The notes beneath the pieces were generated by a model that ran no database searches, was not told the DNA's origin, and saw only the letters and a list, made by a program, of their open reading frames with translations. Shown piece after piece: positions 27,802 through 39,468 of a stretch of DNA of 63,565 bases. Each line of letters begins with the position of its first letter. The stretch's first letter is position 1. This DNA comes from Erysipelotrichia bacterium (GTDB lineage Bacteria > Bacillota_I > Bacilli_A > Erysipelotrichales > Erysipelotrichaceae): positions 1 to 63,565 of the forward strand of contig JAUNFB010000006.1 in assembly GCA_030525245.1 (NCBI GenBank), in the 5' to 3' direction. The position numbers were made by a program, and so were the translations under genes.

Positions 27802-27911
27802 TTTGGCAACGAAATCTACAACCAATCAGGACTAAATAAAAATCACATTATATATCATAATGGATTGCTTGTTTCAACACAGGTTATATTGATATTATAA
27901 ATTGTCATATA

Positions 27912-27943
27912 AAATTAAAAACAGTCCTTAATAAAGAACTGTT
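27912..27943 (-). terminator. Terminator of the beta-glucoside PTS operon
   Basis: AACAGT/ACTGTT stem extended by further pairs (27920-27943), followed by TTTTTAATTTT on the minus strand just after the GH1 gene. Confidence 0.75.
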
Positions 27944-27951
27944 CAACCAAA

Positions 27952-30400
<2,449 letters not shown>

Positions 30401-30428
30401 TTCTTTCTCCTTACTTAAAGGAGAGTCC

Positions 30429-31724
30429 TTACAGACTCTCACTTGCATTTTCTTCCGCTAAAGCTTTTCTATCCAATACTTTAACAAACGGATACCAAAT
30501 CAACATATCAATTGCCATAATTGTCAAGTTCAACAATACACCTTGCCAAGGTTTTGCGAAGTTCAAAGCACTTTGAATCACAACCGGTACAGTCCAAGAC
30601 ATGGAAACCGATACGGCTCTGGCAAAAATACCTGAAGCGACCACCCAATAAGCAATTGTTGTATTAACCATAATTGTTAAAATATACGGAATAAAGGCGA
30701 TAGGATTTAACATTATCGGCAGGCCAAACAACAACGGTTCGGCAATATTGAACACTTGCGGTACAATAGCCACTCTGGATAATTTCTTATAACGTTGAGA
30801 TTTTGCTACCAAACATAACAATACTCCTAAGCCCAAAGTTGCACCCATACCACCGATATAAATATTAGAAGACACAGCGGTAGAGAATACATGCGGCAAA
30901 GGTAATCCTGCTGAATATGCAGCCAAGTTTTCAGCATCAAATGTCAAAACAAACATGCTGATGTGCGGTGTAACCGATTCGGCATGAATACCGCAGAAAC
31001 AAGCCAAAGAAGAAACAGTATAAGAAAGCAATAATCCTAAATATGAGTCAGTGACATTCGCTAACGGGGCTTGTAACATCGTATAAATAAATTGATGCAA
31101 ACTTCCATATGATGTTCCAGACATTAAAATACCGACAACAGCGAACAAAGCAATTGAAATGGCAGCCGGAATAAAAATCGCAAAAGCTGCTTCTACAAAT
31201 TCCGGTACGCCACGAGGCATACGAATAATAATTCTTTTATCCAAGCACAATTTCACTAATCTTACCGATACCCATGTGACAATAAAGGCAGAAAACATTC
31301 CCGAGTACCCTAACCATTGCGATGGGATAGAAGCAAATAATTCGGTAGGAGTAATCATTAAAAATGAAGCAACAGTTACCGGAACAACAATTATCGGATT
31401 CTTTATTTCCAAAGTTTTCGCATATAAATATGATAAGAAAATCAATACATACAGAGCAATTATACTTAATGTCAGACTCTGGATCGTATAAAAAGTATAC
31501 AGCACTCTTGTATGAGCAGCTAAAAATTCTTGCCATACATTAATCGGTATCCAAGCGAACAAGCAAGCAAATGCTCCAATCATCGTAATAGGAATTACCG
31601 CCTGGAAAGTTTTTGTCAAGGCCTGTAAAAATTTAATATTGGCAATTTTATTTGCCACAGGTGTTAAAGCCGTTGCGATTTTATCGACTAGGTTTTCCAT
31701 GAAATTCTTTTTGGTTTCGCTCAT
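30429..31724 (-). CDS. PTS EIIC component, lactose/cellobiose family
   Basis: A 431-residue membrane permease of the CelB type with about ten helices. Typical stretches are 'ALTKTFQAVIPITMIGAFA' at the N-terminus, 'GIHAESVTPHISMF' (the family's usual Gly-x-His motif) and 'NIAEPLLFGLPIMLNPI'. With separate EIIB and EIIA just upstream it makes a complete three-protein permease, probably for a beta-glucoside given the GH1 enzyme. Confidence 0.93.
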   Translation of the reverse strand: MSETKKNFMENLVDKIATALTPVANKIANIKFLQALTKTFQAVIPITMIGAFACLFAWIPINVWQEFLAAHTRVLYTFYTIQSLTLSIIALYVLIFLSYLYAKTLEIKNPIIVVPVTVASFLMITPTELFASIPSQWLGYSGMFSAFIVTWVSVRLVKLCLDKRIIIRMPRGVPEFVEAAFAIFIPAAISIALFAVVGILMSGTSYGSLHQFIYTMLQAPLANVTDSYLGLLLSYTVSSLACFCGIHAESVTPHISMFVLTFDAENLAAYSAGLPLPHVFSTAVSSNIYIGGMGATLGLGVLLCLVAKSQRYKKLSRVAIVPQVFNIAEPLLFGLPIMLNPIAFIPYILTIMVNTTIAYWVVASGIFARAVSVSMSWTVPVVIQSALNFAKPWQGVLLNLTIMAIDMLIWYPFVKVLDRKALAEENASESL

Positions 31725-31737
31725 AAATTTATCCCTC

Positions 31738-32043
31738 CTATTTCAGCTTAGCCAATACTTTATTCAATACTGCTTGACCGTCCATCATTCCGTAATCAAC
31801 GGTATCAATCAGCATATATGGTTTATTAATTTTATCCAATTGAATGGCAAACTCCTTCAGCATATATTTTACCTGCGGTCCAAACAGGACAATGTCTGCT
31901 GACGGTGCCACATCATTTAATTCGGTATAAGGATAAGCGGTTATTTGTACTTCCAATCCTCTCTTTTTTGCTTCTTCACGCATACTGCCAGCCAACATCG
32001 AAGTACTGGCACCCTGCTGGCAACATAGAATAATATTAATCAT
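31738..32043 (-). CDS. PTS EIIB component, lactose/cellobiose family
   Basis: A 101-residue phosphocarrier. The phospho-cysteine is in 'LCCQQGASTSML' (Cys8 by alignment with the C-x-x-G-x-S-T-S pattern; Cys7 is extra). The family ending 'VDYGMMDGQAVLNKVLAKL' is present. It overlaps the EIIA gene by 8 bp. Confidence 0.93.
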   Translation of the reverse strand: MINIILCCQQGASTSMLAGSMREEAKKRGLEVQITAYPYTELNDVAPSADIVLFGPQVKYMLKEFAIQLDKINKPYMLIDTVDYGMMDGQAVLNKVLAKLK

Positions 32044-32359
32044 TCTGTTCTCCTCCCATAATCTTTTTTATTTTTTTAGCCATTTCTTTACTCAATTCTG
32101 CATTTGCCAAGTGGGTAGATGCATGAACAAGTAAACAATTGACAATATTTTTATCTAAATTATTTGCCTCATAAGTGAGTATTTCCGTATGAGCAATATG
32201 AGCTTTTCTCAATGATTGCTCGGCTAAAACAATATTTTCTTCTGCTTTCGAAAAATCTTTATTGCCGACTTCATTTAGTGCTTCCATAGAATAGCCGATA
32301 CTTTCGCCGGAATAAGCAATTATCTGCATAATTAATCTGTTTAAATCTGTATTTTCCAT
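32036..32359 (-). CDS. PTS EIIA component, lactose/cellobiose family
   Basis: A 107-residue all-helical phosphocarrier of LacF/CelC type (forms trimers in the family). The active histidine is in 'LLVHASTHLANAE' (near residue 79), where the second His also fits the 'HAQDHLMTA' consensus. Start ATG follows GGAG. Confidence 0.92.
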   Translation of the reverse strand: MENTDLNRLIMQIIAYSGESIGYSMEALNEVGNKDFSKAEENIVLAEQSLRKAHIAHTEILTYEANNLDKNIVNCLLVHASTHLANAELSKEMAKKIKKIMGGEQND

Positions 32360-32375
32360 AGTCCTATCTCCGAAA

Positions 32376-34322
32376 TTAAATATTTGCCGCTATAAAATAC
32401 GCATCATTAGTTGCTTCCAAAACATTGGCAACCCGGTGACAATCACCGACATAAGCTGTCTGACTTCCTATATTGAAGAATTGTTCAATATCTCGGACAT
32501 CATTTTTAAATCCGGTAGCCAATACAACCAATTGTGTTAACAATTTAATCTTCTCACCGTTTTTTTCGTATAGAAGACTGTCTTCATTTATTTGCAGGCA
32601 ATTGGCTCCGGTTATGGTTTTTATGCGATTTTCTTCATCTAATAAGTGCAATAAACAATCTCGATATTGTGAATTACTATTTAATGCCAATTCTTCCATT
32701 CTCTCCAATATCGTAATATTCTTATTTTGTCGAGCCAATTCCAAGGCCAATTCGCAACCGACACTGCCGCCTCCCAATATCACAATATCGTTTTTATCTG
32801 TGATTAAATCGTTTTTAATTAAATCGACAGCTTGTATGCAATTCTCAACTCCCTTTATCGGAGGTGTCATCACCTTGGCACCAACCGCTATAATGACATT
32901 ATCCGGATGTAAATCTTTGACTAATTGTCTGTCCGCCATGGTATTCAGCATCAAATTAACACCCGATTTTTTTAATTGTAATTTCAAATAATCGGTATAA
33001 CGCAATAAGTCCTTCTTCAATTCTCCCTTAGAAGCAACATTCAACATCCCTCCGACCTCTTTTTCCTTTTCAATCAGAGTAACATTATGCCCACGCTGTT
33101 TAGCGGTTAATGCCGCCTTAATTCCTGCCGGACCGGCACCGATAACAACTACATTTTTACTTCTTTCTGCCTTAGGCAATTGTAACGGGACTCTGTTTTC
33201 CCTTCTGTAACGAGGATTTACCGAGCAAGCAACATAGCGATGCTTGGTTGCCGTATGAATGCAATTATTGCAGCGTAAACAAGGAACGATGTCCTCTTCC
33301 CTTCCTTCAATGACTTTTTTTATCCAGTATGGATCAGCAATCATCGAACGACCTAAAAGAACCAAGTCGGCACAATTTTGAGTAAGAACATCCTCCGTAT
33401 CTTCTATTGTTGAAATACTTCCGACTAAGTTCACTTTGATTTTAGTTTTTTCTTTAATCATTTTTCCCCATAAAGCATTCTGTTTATGCGGAAGTAAAGA
33501 AACCGGAAAAGAATAAATCGCACCATCGTGGAATTCATCCATTCCTTTAGAAACAGATACAATATCGATTTCGTTTTCCTCTTCTTTTAAGAATCTCAAC
33601 ATTTCATCAAACGGATAAGTTTCTTTAACTCCCAATTCTCCGCTGATTTTCACCTCTAAAACCGTATCATAACCAATCTGCTTACGAATTTCACTGATAA
33701 GCATTTTCGCAACCTTAAAACGATTTTCATAGCTTCCGCCATACTTATCTGTGCGTTTATTAAAACCGGGAGCCATAAACAAAGCACACAAATTATCGCC
33801 GGACATATCGACGCCAATATAATCAAAACCAAACTCTTTAGCATGTTTTGCTTTTAATGCCGCCTCTTTAATAAGTACAAGCAATATTTCTTCGGTTATT
33901 TCCTCTGTTTTGCGTACTTCTATCGGTCTGCCGAAATCGGTTCCCGATGGACTGTATTGTTTCCCTTTATAGAAACATCCTAAGCCCATTACCATTTCAG
34001 TCAATGCTCCGGCTTGTTTGGCAACAGTCAATTGTTCTCTGATAACATCTAAAGAATACTTATCGCAAAAAGGATCTCCGCCGTTAGCTTCATATTGATT
34101 ATCGCCATTTCGAGCTTTACCGTGGTACTCCAAGGCAACAGCTGCCAGTCCGCCCAACGATCTGTCCCAAAGACTTACCGAACCATAATCCGTAGATGAC
34201 AATAAAATATGCGTAGGGATATTTACCATCGGAGTTCCGACAAAACGATTAGAGAATATTAAATTTTTAATTTTTAAAGCTGAAAATGAATGTGGATATC
34301 TATCTATATTTCTTTCTGACAT
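32376..34322 (-). CDS. Old-Yellow-Enzyme/2,4-dienoyl-CoA reductase-type NADH:flavin oxidoreductase
   Basis: A 648-residue iron-sulfur flavoenzyme of the FadH/BaiCD/BaiH type. An FMN-binding TIM barrel (about 10-340) is followed by the [4Fe-4S] cysteines CLRCNNC...C (about 345-365) and an FAD/NAD(P)H domain with VVVIGAGPAG near 395 and a second dinucleotide fold (ILGGGSVGCELA). Such enzymes reduce activated C=C bonds. It is the first gene of a beta-glucoside PTS operon, an unusual place, suggesting reduction of an aglycone released by the GH1 enzyme (inference). Confidence 0.9.
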   Translation of the reverse strand: MSERNIDRYPHSFSALKIKNLIFSNRFVGTPMVNIPTHILLSSTDYGSVSLWDRSLGGLAAVALEYHGKARNGDNQYEANGGDPFCDKYSLDVIREQLTVAKQAGALTEMVMGLGCFYKGKQYSPSGTDFGRPIEVRKTEEITEEILLVLIKEAALKAKHAKEFGFDYIGVDMSGDNLCALFMAPGFNKRTDKYGGSYENRFKVAKMLISEIRKQIGYDTVLEVKISGELGVKETYPFDEMLRFLKEEENEIDIVSVSKGMDEFHDGAIYSFPVSLLPHKQNALWGKMIKEKTKIKVNLVGSISTIEDTEDVLTQNCADLVLLGRSMIADPYWIKKVIEGREEDIVPCLRCNNCIHTATKHRYVACSVNPRYRRENRVPLQLPKAERSKNVVVIGAGPAGIKAALTAKQRGHNVTLIEKEKEVGGMLNVASKGELKKDLLRYTDYLKLQLKKSGVNLMLNTMADRQLVKDLHPDNVIIAVGAKVMTPPIKGVENCIQAVDLIKNDLITDKNDIVILGGGSVGCELALELARQNKNITILERMEELALNSNSQYRDCLLHLLDEENRIKTITGANCLQINEDSLLYEKNGEKIKLLTQLVVLATGFKNDVRDIEQFFNIGSQTAYVGDCHRVANVLEATNDAYFIAANI

Positions 34323-34381
34323 AATTATCTTCCTTTCAACAAAATCATAATAATATAAAAAAACAAGACATTTTTAATTGC

Positions 34382-34404
34382 TTTTGTATTTTAAAAAGAC
34401 AAAA
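34382..34404. promoter_or_regulatory. Candidate operator of the LicR-like activator
   Basis: A 23-bp near-perfect palindrome, TTTTGT-N-TTTT-N-AAAA-N-ACAAAA, centred in the 134-bp space between the divergent operon and its likely activator. Confidence 0.6.
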
Positions 34405-34456
34405 ATAATTAAAAGTTCAAACAAAACTTGTGGTTTAATATCTTTTGTAGAAAATT

Positions 34457-36379
34457 ATGAAATACGAAGATGAAATTATTCAATATTTATTCCAACAAAC
34501 AGATTATGTTAAATCCGACGATATAGCTTTCGCATTAAACATCAGCAAGAGAAGTTTGCTTTATCGACTAAAACAAATTAAACAAGAGCATCCGGATTTA
34601 ATACTTTCATCGCGGGAAGGACTTAAATTGAATCATGCAGCCTATAATTTCACAAATACTTATAAAAAAATCCCGACAAATTATTACGAAAGAAAAGTAT
34701 ATATTGTCAAAAAGATTTTGATCAATAACCAAAAACTCACTCTGTTTGAACTGGCAGAGAAATTAGCTATTTCGGAAAACAGTTTACAAAATGATCTTTC
34801 TAAATTCCGAAACGAATTAAAAACCTTTAATCTAAGCATTACTACTCATGATTATGTGCAAATCTGCGGAACGGATTACGATAAAAGAAAATTGATTATG
34901 CTCTATATCAATGAAGAATCAAAAATATCTTTCTATTCCTTAGAAAAATTACAGTCGATTTTTACCCTAGCAAATCTGCAGAATATAAAAAAAGTCGTTA
35001 TTGATATATTAAACAAGCATGATTATTTCATTGACAATTATTCATTGACTAATTATGTTTTACACCTGGCATTAGTTATTGAGATGATGAACAATCAACC
35101 GGTATCAACCACGCAAATCAAGGAAAGTGAAATCATTGACAAAATCATTTCCTTTGGAGGAGGTGCTCATGTCTATAATATCGTAAAAGAAATTTATGAC
35201 AATTTACTGTTTAAATATAATTATACTTACAACATCGAAAATATTTATGATATTTCGGTTTTGTTTATGTCCAGAATTATATCTCGAAAAATAAAAAATA
35301 ATTTGAACGCAATTCCGGAAAACATTTTAAGTACTGATGTTAATACTATTCTTAATGATATTATTCATTCAATACATGATGATTATGGTATCGATTTAGT
35401 TGATAATGATTTTTTACTCCGATTTGGGATGCATATCAACGGTTTACTTTATCGTGCTAAAAATAACATCAAAATTAACTCTCTCCAATTTGAAAGCATC
35501 AAAAATAATTACCCGTTAATTTATGCCATATCAATAAATATCATCAATCGTATTCAAAATCTCATTAAGCTGTCCATATGTGAAGCAGAAATATCGTATA
35601 TTGCCTTACACATCGGTTCAGCATTAGATAAACAGCAAAGCAATCAAAATAAAGTAAACTGCTTGCTTATATGTACCGACTACAATGATATAGGCTTAAA
35701 ATTAATAGAAAAAATAAATACCATTTATGCGGAGAAAATAAATATTGCCGATGTTATCACCGACCTTGATTCTATTGACAAAAGCAATAATTACGATTTG
35801 GTTTTATCAACCAGGCCATTACCGCAGAAATATGGAAAAAAACAACTACAAATTGACTACTTCCTAAATAGCAGCAGCATCAACAATATAAATACATCCA
35901 TCGATCTCATTCTTAAGAATCGTTTGCTTAACCAATTCAAAAGCAAATTACAATATTTTTTTCATAGTGATGTTTTCTTTATCTCTGATGAATTTGACCA
36001 AAGAGATCAAACTATAGATTTTCTTTGTGAAAATCTACTGAGCAATAATTATGTTTATAAGGAATATCGAGATGAAATTTATCAGCACGAAGAAATAAGT
36101 TCCTCTGCTTATGGTAAAATTGCTATTCCACATCCTCTTTCCAACAATTCTAAAACCAGTGTTATAGCTGTTTTAATAAGTAAAAATCCGATCAGTTGGG
36201 GGATAAATAATGTTAATATTGTTTTTATGTTATCTATCAATAATAACGATAAAATGTTTTTCCGTGATATATTTAATGTGATCACCGATTTCATATCCAA
36301 TACCACTAATTTTAATCAATTATTACAGATTAAATCCATTGATGATTTCATCGATTTGATTTCAAATTCAGCTGATTAA
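34457..36379 (+). CDS. licR: LicR-like PRD/EIIA transcriptional activator
   Basis: A 640-residue PTS-controlled regulator. Order: N-terminal HTH (about 1-60) and a second HTH (about 85-135), two PRD domains (about 180-390, with 'FGMHINGLLYRA' and 'YIALHIGSALD' histidines), an EIIB-like segment (about 395-480), and a C-terminal EIIA-fructose-type domain ('HEEISSSAYGKIAIPHP', near 545-560). PTS phosphorylation should tune it. It is divergent from the beta-glucoside operon, which it probably activates. Confidence 0.9.
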   Translation: MKYEDEIIQYLFQQTDYVKSDDIAFALNISKRSLLYRLKQIKQEHPDLILSSREGLKLNHAAYNFTNTYKKIPTNYYERKVYIVKKILINNQKLTLFELAEKLAISENSLQNDLSKFRNELKTFNLSITTHDYVQICGTDYDKRKLIMLYINEESKISFYSLEKLQSIFTLANLQNIKKVVIDILNKHDYFIDNYSLTNYVLHLALVIEMMNNQPVSTTQIKESEIIDKIISFGGGAHVYNIVKEIYDNLLFKYNYTYNIENIYDISVLFMSRIISRKIKNNLNAIPENILSTDVNTILNDIIHSIHDDYGIDLVDNDFLLRFGMHINGLLYRAKNNIKINSLQFESIKNNYPLIYAISINIINRIQNLIKLSICEAEISYIALHIGSALDKQQSNQNKVNCLLICTDYNDIGLKLIEKINTIYAEKINIADVITDLDSIDKSNNYDLVLSTRPLPQKYGKKQLQIDYFLNSSSINNINTSIDLILKNRLLNQFKSKLQYFFHSDVFFISDEFDQRDQTIDFLCENLLSNNYVYKEYRDEIYQHEEISSSAYGKIAIPHPLSNNSKTSVIAVLISKNPISWGINNVNIVFMLSINNNDKMFFRDIFNVITDFISNTTNFNQLLQIKSIDDFIDLISNSAD

Positions 36380-36454
36380 ATCAATTATATTTTCATATTA
36401 TCTTCAGAAATTATTTAAAAATAACATGAGATATTATCATATATAAAGCATATT

Positions 36455-36471
36455 TTTACCTATTAGGTAAA
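36455..36471. promoter_or_regulatory. HigA-type operator, upstream copy
   Basis: 17-bp palindrome TTTACCTATTAGGTAAA just upstream of the -35 box of the toxin-antitoxin promoter. It closely resembles the copy at 36512-36528. Confidence 0.6.
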
Positions 36472-36478
36472 TTTTTGT

Positions 36479-36507
36479 TTGATATTATAAATTTATTTTC
36501 ATATAAT
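36479..36507 (+). promoter_or_regulatory. Promoter of the HigBA-like locus
   Basis: TTGATA (36479-36484), 17 bp, TATAAT (36502-36507), bracketed by two related palindromes. Confidence 0.75.
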
Positions 36508-36511
36508 TATT

Positions 36512-36528
36512 TTAACCTATAAGGTTAA
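36512..36528. promoter_or_regulatory. HigA-type operator, downstream copy
   Basis: 17-bp palindrome TTAACCTATAAGGTTAA starting 5 bp after the -10 box, where bound antitoxin would block transcription. Confidence 0.65.
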
Positions 36529-36552
36529 TTTTTTTACGAACGAGGTGATTTA

Positions 36553-36687
36553 TTGGAAGTCAAGTATAAAAATTCGGTCATCAAAAAAATTTGTACAAAT
36601 GTTTCGATTGCAGAAAGAAAATATGGTCCAAAAATGGCTGAAAAAATTCAAATTATTAATATCATAAAAATAATTGATTATCATTAA
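36553..36687 (+). pseudogene. higB: Internally deleted HigB-type toxin, 44 residues
   Basis: A short frame starting with TTG after GAGGTG at 6 bp. The first ~32 residues (EVKYKNSVIKKICTNVSIAE, then RKYGPKMAEKI) look like the N-terminus of HigB/RelE-superfamily toxins. The last ~13 (IQIINIIKIIDYH) look like the family C-terminus. Full proteins have roughly 90-100 residues, so about 50 central residues, which carry catalytic positions, appear to have been lost in frame. It probably has no RNase activity. The promoter, operators and antitoxin gene are intact. Confidence 0.65.
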
Positions 36688-36714
36688 GAATAAGATTTTA
36701 AGGAGGAGATTATA

Positions 36715-37770
36715 ATGACAAAAAGCCGCAGTTATATTGCTACACCACCGGGAGTGACTATTAAAGAACAGTTGGAAGACCGCAATATGAACCAAAAAGA
36801 ATTCGCAATCCGCATGGATATGTCGGAAAAACATATAAGTCATCTTATCAATGGCGATGTACAACTAACTCCCGTCGTTGCCTACAGATTAGAAACTGTT
36901 CTCGGCTTGCCTGCCAAATTTTGGAATAATTTGGAAGCAATATATAGGGAAAAACTTATCAGAGTTGAGGCTGAGAACTCTTTAGATACCGACAAAGAAT
37001 TGGCAAAGAATTTCCCTTATAAAGAAATGTCTGATAATGGTTGGTTGCCTGAAACAAGAAAAATCGAAGAACGTGTAATTAATCTTAGAAAGTTCTTCGA
37101 AGTTGTCCAATTAACCAAACTCAAAACAACAGCTCTTATTCCATCCGTTGCCTGTAGAAGATTATCAATCACTGAAAAAGCGGACTTTGCCTTGATTGCC
37201 TGGGTTCAAAAGGCAAAACTTGAGGCAAGGCATGTTCAAACATCTACTATCGATATAAAAGGGTTAGAAAATAGTCTTGAAACCATACGTTCAATGACCT
37301 TTAATACTCAGGCAAATTTCAGCAATAGACTTCGTGAATTGTTAGCAGAACATGGAATCGCACTGATATTTTTGCCTCATATCAAGGGTTCATTTCTGCA
37401 TGGAGCAACATTTTATGATAAAAACAAAATCGTTATCGGTATAACCTTTCGAGGCAAAGATGCAGATAAATTTTGGTTCAGCTTACTCCACGAAATCGGG
37501 CATATCATTCTTGGTCATTTAAATCAAACAAAAAGCATAGATGAGTATGCAGAAAAAGAAGCTGATCAATTTGCTAAAAACATATTAATTCCACAAAATG
37601 CGTTCGACACATTTGTAAAACAAAATTCATTTTCAAAGGAATCTATAATAAACTTTTCCAAGAAAATAGAAATTGGTCCCGGTATTGTAGTTGGAAGATT
37701 ACAAAAAGAAAATTATATAGACTTTAGTCAGTACAACGAATTAAAAACTAAATTTGAATTAACAATATAG
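36715..37770 (+). CDS. HigA-family antitoxin with ImmA/IrrE metallopeptidase domain
   Basis: A 351-residue protein. The N-terminal HTH (about 12-75: 'GVTIKEQLEDRNMNQKEFA', 'KHISHLINGDVQLTP') is of the HigA/VapI type. A linker leads to a C-terminal ImmA/IrrE-type domain with the zinc-protease motif HEIGHIILGH near residue 263 and the later glutamate in 'EKEADQFAKNIL'. It follows the deleted toxin by 27 bp behind AAGGAGGAG. It probably represses its own promoter through the two flanking palindromes; protease activity is plausible but untested. Confidence 0.88.
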   Translation: MTKSRSYIATPPGVTIKEQLEDRNMNQKEFAIRMDMSEKHISHLINGDVQLTPVVAYRLETVLGLPAKFWNNLEAIYREKLIRVEAENSLDTDKELAKNFPYKEMSDNGWLPETRKIEERVINLRKFFEVVQLTKLKTTALIPSVACRRLSITEKADFALIAWVQKAKLEARHVQTSTIDIKGLENSLETIRSMTFNTQANFSNRLRELLAEHGIALIFLPHIKGSFLHGATFYDKNKIVIGITFRGKDADKFWFSLLHEIGHIILGHLNQTKSIDEYAEKEADQFAKNILIPQNAFDTFVKQNSFSKESIINFSKKIEIGPGIVVGRLQKENYIDFSQYNELKTKFELTI

Positions 37771-37785
37771 ATTTTATTATGTTAT

Positions 37786-37820
37786 GGCTTATTCTTGTGT
37801 TTAACAAAAATAAGCCTTTT
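37786..37820 (+). terminator. Terminator after the HigA-like gene
   Basis: GGCTTATT/AATAAGCC stem (37786-37793 with 37809-37816) followed by TTTT on the plus strand. Confidence 0.7.
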
Positions 37821-38166
37821 CTGTTTCAAACAAAGTCTGACAAGAAATAATTTAATTGAATAATGTTCTTTATTCAATACCATTACAAATATTGTAAATT
37901 ATAGTTCGCACCTCACTCACAAGAGGTGTGACGTTGATATTAATATATGACTTTCTTTCATTACTTTCACTAACTGCGATTTTGTTTTAAAACAATCTCG
38001 CTTCTAAAATATTATAGTTCCATCAATACCTCAAGACAATAAAAGATCGAGAAAACAGAATCCCTTTCGTATGCATCAATGCATTCTTGTTTCTGAAAAT
38101 CAGAAATATTGTTCTATATTCAACGATCTTTCTTTTTTAAATTGTTTTTACCTAATGTTTCAGACT
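37821..38166. other. Non-coding, structured 346-bp gap
   Basis: No gene was found. It holds a CACCTC/GAGGTG hairpin near 37918, a TTGTTTTAAAACAA palindrome near 37980, and a ~95-bp segment (38042-38140) bounded by AAAGATCG and CGATCTTT. Inside that segment are two ATGCAT palindromes and a TTTCTGA/TCAGAAA hairpin. T runs outside both ends would allow termination in either direction. Confidence 0.5.
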
Positions 38167-38787
38167 TTATAAATTCCTAGCCTTTTCTCTTCTTGTAAGA
38201 ATTGCCACAGCACATGGAATTCTACCCTTGCACAGAATATATTCTACATTCATATATCCGACATCGTCAAAAAACTGCTTGTATGTGTCAAGTGTGAATT
38301 TTCGCTTAAAGTCAACTCCCATCCTTCCGATAGTACTCGATACACCGTTAGTCTTGCCTTTATCTGTTTGATTCATATAAGTAGGAATAATGATTTTCCC
38401 ACCGGGCTTGCAGACGCGTTCAAGTTCGTGCAATGCTTGATATGGCTCATCCAAAAGATGGATCACATTCGCCGCAACAATCGTATCAAAATGTTCGTTT
38501 GGATAGGGAAGTCGTAAAATGTTTGCCTGCTCATATCGAACATTTTTATATTTTCCATATTTCTTTTCTGTGCGTTTCAACATCTTTGCGGAAAAATCGG
38601 TCGCGATCAGGCTTTTGCAACGAGGTGCAATCACTCCGGTTAAAAGACCCGTGCCGCAGGCACATTCAAGCACATCATCGTTAGAAGAGATCAAACCCTC
38701 TACCGCTATGCAAAGCGCATGATTTGCTTTTCTATTAATGATATTCGCAAAAACATCATATATCCATGCAATATTATCCCAAAACAT
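38167..38787 (-). CDS. Class I SAM-dependent methyltransferase (UbiE/type 11)
   Basis: A 206-residue methyltransferase. The SAM motif I is 'VLECACGTGLLTG' (about 39-51), followed by an acidic 'LIATDFSAKML' and the motif 'HFDTIVAANVIHLL'. The small-molecule substrate is unknown. It is the last gene of the GC-rich operon, 36 bp after the ATC-hydrolase-like gene, with GGAGG before its ATG. Its own composition is intermediate between the island and the host. Some homologues act on phospholipids or quinones, but context does not decide. Confidence 0.88.
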   Translation of the reverse strand: MFWDNIAWIYDVFANIINRKANHALCIAVEGLISSNDDVLECACGTGLLTGVIAPRCKSLIATDFSAKMLKRTEKKYGKYKNVRYEQANILRLPYPNEHFDTIVAANVIHLLDEPYQALHELERVCKPGGKIIIPTYMNQTDKGKTNGVSSTIGRMGVDFKRKFTLDTYKQFFDDVGYMNVEYILCKGRIPCAVAILTRREKARNL

Positions 38788-38823
38788 GATGTTGCCTCCT
38801 TGTTATTATCGCATTGCTTTCGT

Positions 38824-39468
38824 TCATGGCTTTGCAAACCCCTTCTTTTTATACCCACAGTCGCAATACGGCCCACCGGAAGCAATCGTGTACTGCCGCA
38901 CAAAGTCGGTCACCCCGCCCGCTTCGCTCATGGTATAGTCAAGATGGCATAGTGCGGGAGTAAGATCATAAAGTCCCAGCTTTTGCATCAATACACAGAT
39001 GCCGCATTTTGTAAAGCGACCTTCGTATCCGCTGCCGTCGGGATATTCGTAAAACTCCATGTTCCACGAATATGGGTTACGGTCGGCGGCTTTCAAGGCA
39101 GCGGTCGCCTTCATGCCGGCGATGTACTTTTCGGTAAATTTGCTCTTTCCACTCTTGCGGCAGAACCATTTCATCGGCTTTGTCATCATGGATTTTGCAT
39201 AATACTCCGTCAGTCGCTCCACATCCGGGCGTTCCGGCATGGAGAGAATGAACGCGCCGATCATTGCACTGTTAACAATGTTCATCTTGAAACGATCCGC
39301 TTTTTCAAACTCCGGCAGATCTGCAATAATTGCTTTGTATTTCGGCTTTGCTTTTTTCGTGATTGTTTTCGCTGCATCGGCATCATAACCGAACACCGCC
39401 GTCAGCTGCTTTTGGAATGAGCCTGCAAACAACACCCACATTCCGAATGGCATACCCATGTATTTCAT
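38824..39468 (-). CDS. ATC-hydrolase family protein (L-2-amino-thiazoline-4-carboxylate hydrolase-like)
   Basis: A 214-residue protein that I assign to the ATC_hydrolase family from its layout: 'NMEFYEYPDGSGYEGRFTKCGICVLMQKLGL' in the middle, seen in parts, then 'PALCHLDYTMSE' and a late Cys cluster 'GPYCDCGYKK'. A second member lies at 43141-43842 with the same late pattern. The family is named for an enzyme of cysteine synthesis from a thiazoline, but most members are uncharacterised. It overlaps the DUF6796-like gene by 4 bp. Confidence 0.75.
   Translation of the reverse strand: MKYMGMPFGMWVLFAGSFQKQLTAVFGYDADAAKTITKKAKPKYKAIIADLPEFEKADRFKMNIVNSAMIGAFILSMPERPDVERLTEYYAKSMMTKPMKWFCRKSGKSKFTEKYIAGMKATAALKAADRNPYSWNMEFYEYPDGSGYEGRFTKCGICVLMQKLGLYDLTPALCHLDYTMSEAGGVTDFVRQYTIASGGPYCDCGYKKKGFAKP

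Noticed and set aside
32376..34322. Bile-acid (bai) pathway assignment for the Old-Yellow-Enzyme reductase
   Set aside because: The domain layout is like BaiCD/BaiH, but there are no other bai genes, and it sits in a beta-glucoside PTS operon.
37905..37950. CACCTC...GAGGTG hairpin resembling a type I-C CRISPR repeat
   Set aside because: Only one copy, no spacer pattern and no cas genes in the window.
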